Assembly: GCA_019421315.1 (NCBI GenBank)
Contig: JAHZFN010000223.1
Location: forward strand, 1-7,962
From: Peptococcaceae bacterium
Lineage (GTDB): Bacteria; Bacillota; Dehalobacteriia; UBA4068; UBA4997
Length of the DNA: 7,962 nucleotides
Direction of reading: 5' to 3'
Shown here: positions 5,453 to 7,962 of the stretch, piece by piece
How the letters are laid out: every line of letters begins with the position of its first letter
Position numbering within the stretch: position 1 is the stretch's first letter
The notes under the pieces: generated by a model
Seen by the model: only the letters and a program-made list of their open reading frames with translations
Database searches by the model: none
What the model was told of the DNA's origin: nothing
Translations under genes and position numbers: made by a program

Positions 5453-7962
5453 GATACTGTTTCCGGAACCATTACGTCAAACCAAACCTGGAATGACGGC
5501 GATGAGGTGAACGGCGCAACCATATCCGGCAACACCACAATTACCGTAAACGGCGATGTAAAGGTCAGCTCTGCCATTATGATTTCCGGCAATGTTACAT
5601 TTACCGGCGGCGGCAAGCTGATCAGAACAAGCACTTCCGGCAGCATTATTACCGTTTCAAGCGGCGCCGATTTAACGCTGAACAATATTACAATCGACGG
5701 CGGCGGCGTGGTTGTCAGCGGTGCTTCAGCCGATGCTGCGGTTTATGTGAACAGAGGCGGCGATGTTATTATGAACAGGGGCGCTGCTCTTACCAATCAT
5801 AAAAAAAGCGAATTAACCAACAGAGGCGGCGCTGTATATGTGGACGGCGGCACCTTCACCATGAACGGCGGCACAATTTCCGGTTGTCAAGCCAAAAATT
5901 ACGGTGGCGCTGTTTATCTCTCTGACGGTTCTAAGTTTACTATGAAAGACGGCATCATTGAGAATAACACCACTCTCGCTGATTCTATTTACGGCGGCGG
6001 TGCTTTTTATGTGCGCGAAGCCACACTTACTGTAAGCGGCGGCACCATCAGAAATAATTCCTCAGCCTGCGGCGGCGCCATTTATAATTCTTCCTACGGC
6101 ACCACCATCATCAAAGGCGGCACCATCACAGGCAACTCTGTAACGGGCGATGATCCCAAGGGCGGCGCCATTTACCACAGCTGCCGTCAGGGAGACAGCT
6201 CTTCTTTGCAAATTGGCGGCAATGCCAATATAGAAATAGACAACGATGTTTATCTGTCGAGTGAATCTTCTGATAAATTTCTGGAAATCACATCTTCCAT
6301 CGCCAACCCCATATTTTTGACAGTTGAAAACCTGTCCGACGGCAGGGTTATTGCCACTGCGGCTTCGGGAGTTACTCTTACCTACAACGACATGGCAAAA
6401 ATCGGCATCAAAAATACCGACTATGTTTTGAAGCTGGAAGATAACAAAATCAAGCTGGCAAAATCCACAGGCGGCGACAGTGTTACATACCCTGTTTATC
6501 TGGGTTATGACGCCAACGGCGGTGAAAACGCTCCGGACGGCGAAACCAAAAACATTGCCGTAGGGGACAGCGCTACATTTACAGTTACTTCCGGCAAACC
6601 CACAAGGGCGCACTATAACTTCCTCGGCTGGGCAACCGGCCCCGACGCAACCGAGGCTGAATATCAAGGCGGCAACACAATAACAGATAATAAGAATATT
6701 GTGCTTTATGCCGTTTGGGAAAAAGGCGAGCTTGAACAAAACGTATTCACCACACCGCTTTCCATTGAAGGCTGGACATACGGTGACGAACCCAACGAAC
6801 CTATTGCCGAAGCAAAATACGGCACTCCCGAATTTACATATTCCGACGCAGTTGACGGAACCTATACCAAAACTGTTCCCACCGAAGCAGGTACATATTA
6901 TGTAAAAGCCACAGTTGAAGGAACGGAAGATTATACGCAGCTTGTCAGTGCGGCAAAGGAATTTGTTATCAGCCCCAAAACATTGACGGCAGCTAATATT
7001 TCGGCAATTCCCGACCAGACATATCAAAGCGGCGCAGCAGTCAAACCTGATGTTGAAATTAAAGACGGCAGCAAAGTTCTGAAATTAGGTACAGACTACA
7101 CGGTAGCTTACGAAAACAACATAAACGCTTCCAAAGCAGCCAAGGTTAAAGTAACTTTAATGAACAAAAACTACCGGGGCAGTTTGGAAAAAACCTTCAC
7201 TATTCTGCCCAAAACCTTGACAGCGGACAATGTTACTAAAATCGGTCCCCAGGAATACAGAGGCGGCACGGAAATCTGCCCTGCCATTGAACTTAAAGAC
7301 GGCAATATAGTTCTCAGACAGAGAACCGACTATAATTTATCTTATGCAAACAATGTCAATGTTTCCGACAAAGCGATAGTCAGAGTTAAGATAATATCCT
7401 CTAATTATCAAGGCGAATTTGACAAATATTTTACCATCTCTCCCAGAACTTTGACAGCCGACAATATGTCCGATATTGCGGATCAAATTTATACAGGCAG
7501 TGAAATCAAACCGGCAGTTGAAGTTACATTTACTAAATATACTAATGTAGTTCTGAAAGCGGGAACGGATTATACAGTAACCTACACAAACAATGTAAAT
7601 GCTTCCGACCAAGCGGTAGCCAAAGTAAAAATAACTTCTCCCAGTTATAAGGGCGAATTTGAAAAAACCTTTAAAATTTTGCCCAAAGCTTTGACCAACG
7701 ACAATATTTCCGCTATCGCCGATCAAACCTATACAGGCAGTGAAATCAAACCTGCAATCGAAGTTAAAGACGGCGACAAAGTTCTGAAATTAGGCACAGA
7801 CTACACGGCAGCTTACGAAAACAACACGGACGTAACCGATTCGGCAAAAGTTAAAGTAACGGTTATCAACAAAAATTACCAAGGCAGTTTGGAAAAAACA
7901 TTCACCATTTTGCCCAAAGCTTTGACCAACGACAATATTTCCGCTATCGCCGATCAAACCTA
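5366..7962 (+). CDS. Large secreted beta-helix / InlB-type / tandem-repeat surface protein (C-terminus outside window)
   Basis: The frame is open from ATG 5366 to the window end: 865 full codons, no stop. Residues 1-29 are a Sec signal peptide (KTKK head, hydrophobic core, AYA cleavage before Asp30). Residues ~30-350 form a beta-helix-like domain with GGA[VFI]Y turns at residues 154, 180, 211, 236 and 266, alternating with GGTI turns; this resembles the GGAI repeats of polymorphic adhesins. Residues ~375-453 match an InlB/Listeria-Bacteroides repeat (YDANGG, FLGWATGP, YAVW). Residues 454-538 are one Ig-like module (AGTYYVKATVEG). From 539 on lies a tandem array of ~78-residue repeats that leaves the window. 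No enzyme signature or anchor is visible. Expression is likely driven by the promoter with the dyad. It is inferred to be a cell-surface adhesin or fibre, paired with the divergent gene. Confidence 0.95.
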   Translation, partial: MKTKKLLTLILALAMVFSLMAAGGLTAYADTVSGTITSNQTWNDGDEVNGATISGNTTITVNGDVKVSSAIMISGNVTFTGGGKLIRTSTSGSIITVSSGADLTLNNITIDGGGVVVSGASADAAVYVNRGGDVIMNRGAALTNHKKSELTNRGGAVYVDGGTFTMNGGTISGCQAKNYGGAVYLSDGSKFTMKDGIIENNTTLADSIYGGGAFYVREATLTVSGGTIRNNSSACGGAIYNSSYGTTIIKGGTITGNSVTGDDPKGGAIYHSCRQGDSSSLQIGGNANIEIDNDVYLSSESSDKFLEITSSIANPIFLTVENLSDGRVIATAASGVTLTYNDMAKIGIKNTDYVLKLEDNKIKLAKSTGGDSVTYPVYLGYDANGGENAPDGETKNIAVGDSATFTVTSGKPTRAHYNFLGWATGPDATEAEYQGGNTITDNKNIVLYAVWEKGELEQNVFTTPLSIEGWTYGDEPNEPIAEAKYGTPEFTYSDAVDGTYTKTVPTEAGTYYVKATVEGTEDYTQLVSAAKEFVISPKTLTAANISAIPDQTYQSGAAVKPDVEIKDGSKVLKLGTDYTVAYENNINASKAAKVKVTLMNKNYRGSLEKTFTILPKTLTADNVTKIGPQEYRGGTEICPAIELKDGNIVLRQRTDYNLSYANNVNVSDKAIVRVKIISSNYQGEFDKYFTISPRTLTADNMSDIADQIYTGSEIKPAVEVTFTKYTNVVLKAGTDYTVTYTNNVNASDQAVAKVKITSPSYKGEFEKTFKILPKALTNDNISAIADQTYTGSEIKPAIEVKDGDKVLKLGTDYTAAYENNTDVTDSAKVKVTVINKNYQGSLEKTFTILPKALTNDNISAIADQT
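5825..6172 (+). repeat. Five GGA[VFI]Y beta-helix repeats
   Basis: GGAVY, GGAVY, GGGAFY, GGAIY and GGAIY occur at residues 154, 180, 210, 236 and 266, spaced about 25-26 or 30-31 residues alternately. Between them are FTMNGGTISG, FTMKDGIIENN, LTVSGGTIRNN and TIIKGGTITGN. The regular spacing fits successive pairs of coils in a right-handed beta-helix. A peptide-binding or glycan-binding role cannot be told from sequence. Confidence 0.8.
6980..7962 (+). repeat. Tandem array of ~78-residue stalk repeats (four complete, fifth cut by window edge)
   Basis: Unit boundaries fall at the LT-x-x-N start after each PK/PR: 6980-7213 (78 residues), 7214-7447 (78), 7448-7687 (80), 7688-7918 (77) and 7919-7962 (partial). 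The consensus is LTxDNIS-I-DQ-YTGSEIKPA-EVKDG-KVLK-GTDYTV-Y-NN, then a VKV strand, NY-G-xEKTFTILPK. Unit 3 has a two-residue insertion with FTKYTN replacing KDGD. Bases 7907-7962 are identical to 7676-7731 (56 of 56). Units of this kind build extended stalks in Bacillota surface proteins. Confidence 0.9.

Noticed and set aside
6062..7027. A 321-codon open frame on the minus strand, opposite the plus-strand surface gene
   Set aside because: It lies wholly antisense to a gene with signal peptide, ribosome binding site and recognisable modules. Its Cys/Gly/Val-rich translation is what GGC/GCC-rich sense codons give when read backwards, and it shows no domain.
6980..7962. CRISPR-like array
   Set aside because: The repeats are 231-240 bases long, coding, and in a single open frame without spacers; they are protein tandem repeats.

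Overview
The window looks like a stretch of chromosome from a gut-type Bacillota, probably Clostridia or a relative. I infer this from the Gram-positive secretion signals (short Lys-rich head, long hydrophobic core, AxA cleavage site), strong AAGGAGG-type ribosome binding sites, Gly/Ala/Thr/Asn-rich surface-protein modules typical of clostridial adhesins, and a very AT-rich intergenic region beside roughly half-GC coding DNA. No housekeeping gene is present, so the taxonomy rests on style, not on a marker.

Layout: two very large secreted surface proteins are transcribed away from each other, and both run off the window. The minus-strand gene starts at 4850 and is open to base 1 (at least 1616 residues, no in-frame stop, same frame checked at several anchors). 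It has a signal peptide, two blocks of right-handed beta-helix-like repeats separated by a CxH...CxxC motif, then a long rod of Ig-like, MBG-type and YDG-type modules, and is entering another repeat at the window edge. The plus-strand gene starts at 5366 and is open to base 7962 (at least 865 residues). It has a signal peptide, a beta-helix domain with five GGA[VFI]Y repeats, one InlB/Listeria-Bacteroides-type repeat, one Ig-like module, and then a tandem array of ~78-residue repeats that continues past the edge.

Between them lie 515 bases of shared control DNA (4851-5365). Towards the minus gene it holds a good sigma-A-type promoter and ribosome binding site. Towards the plus gene it holds a TATAAT box, a perfect 9+9 bp inverted repeat filling an unusually long 19-bp promoter spacer, and a ribosome binding site. 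In the middle sit an AT palindrome with a T9 run and a 70-base GC-rich island that folds into two hairpins.

The two proteins are probably co-displayed extracellular fibres: beta-helix tip domains carried on Ig-like stalks. They share one module family (minus-protein residues ~1153-1235 resemble the plus-protein tandem repeat), which suggests exchange of parts. The wall anchor (SLH domains, LPXTG or other) should lie outside the window for both. I see no enzyme, RNA gene, CRISPR array or mobile-element gene. The main points of interest are the dyad-containing 19-bp-spacer promoter, the GC-rich hairpin island, and the mosaic tandem array with fresh exact duplication at the window edge.
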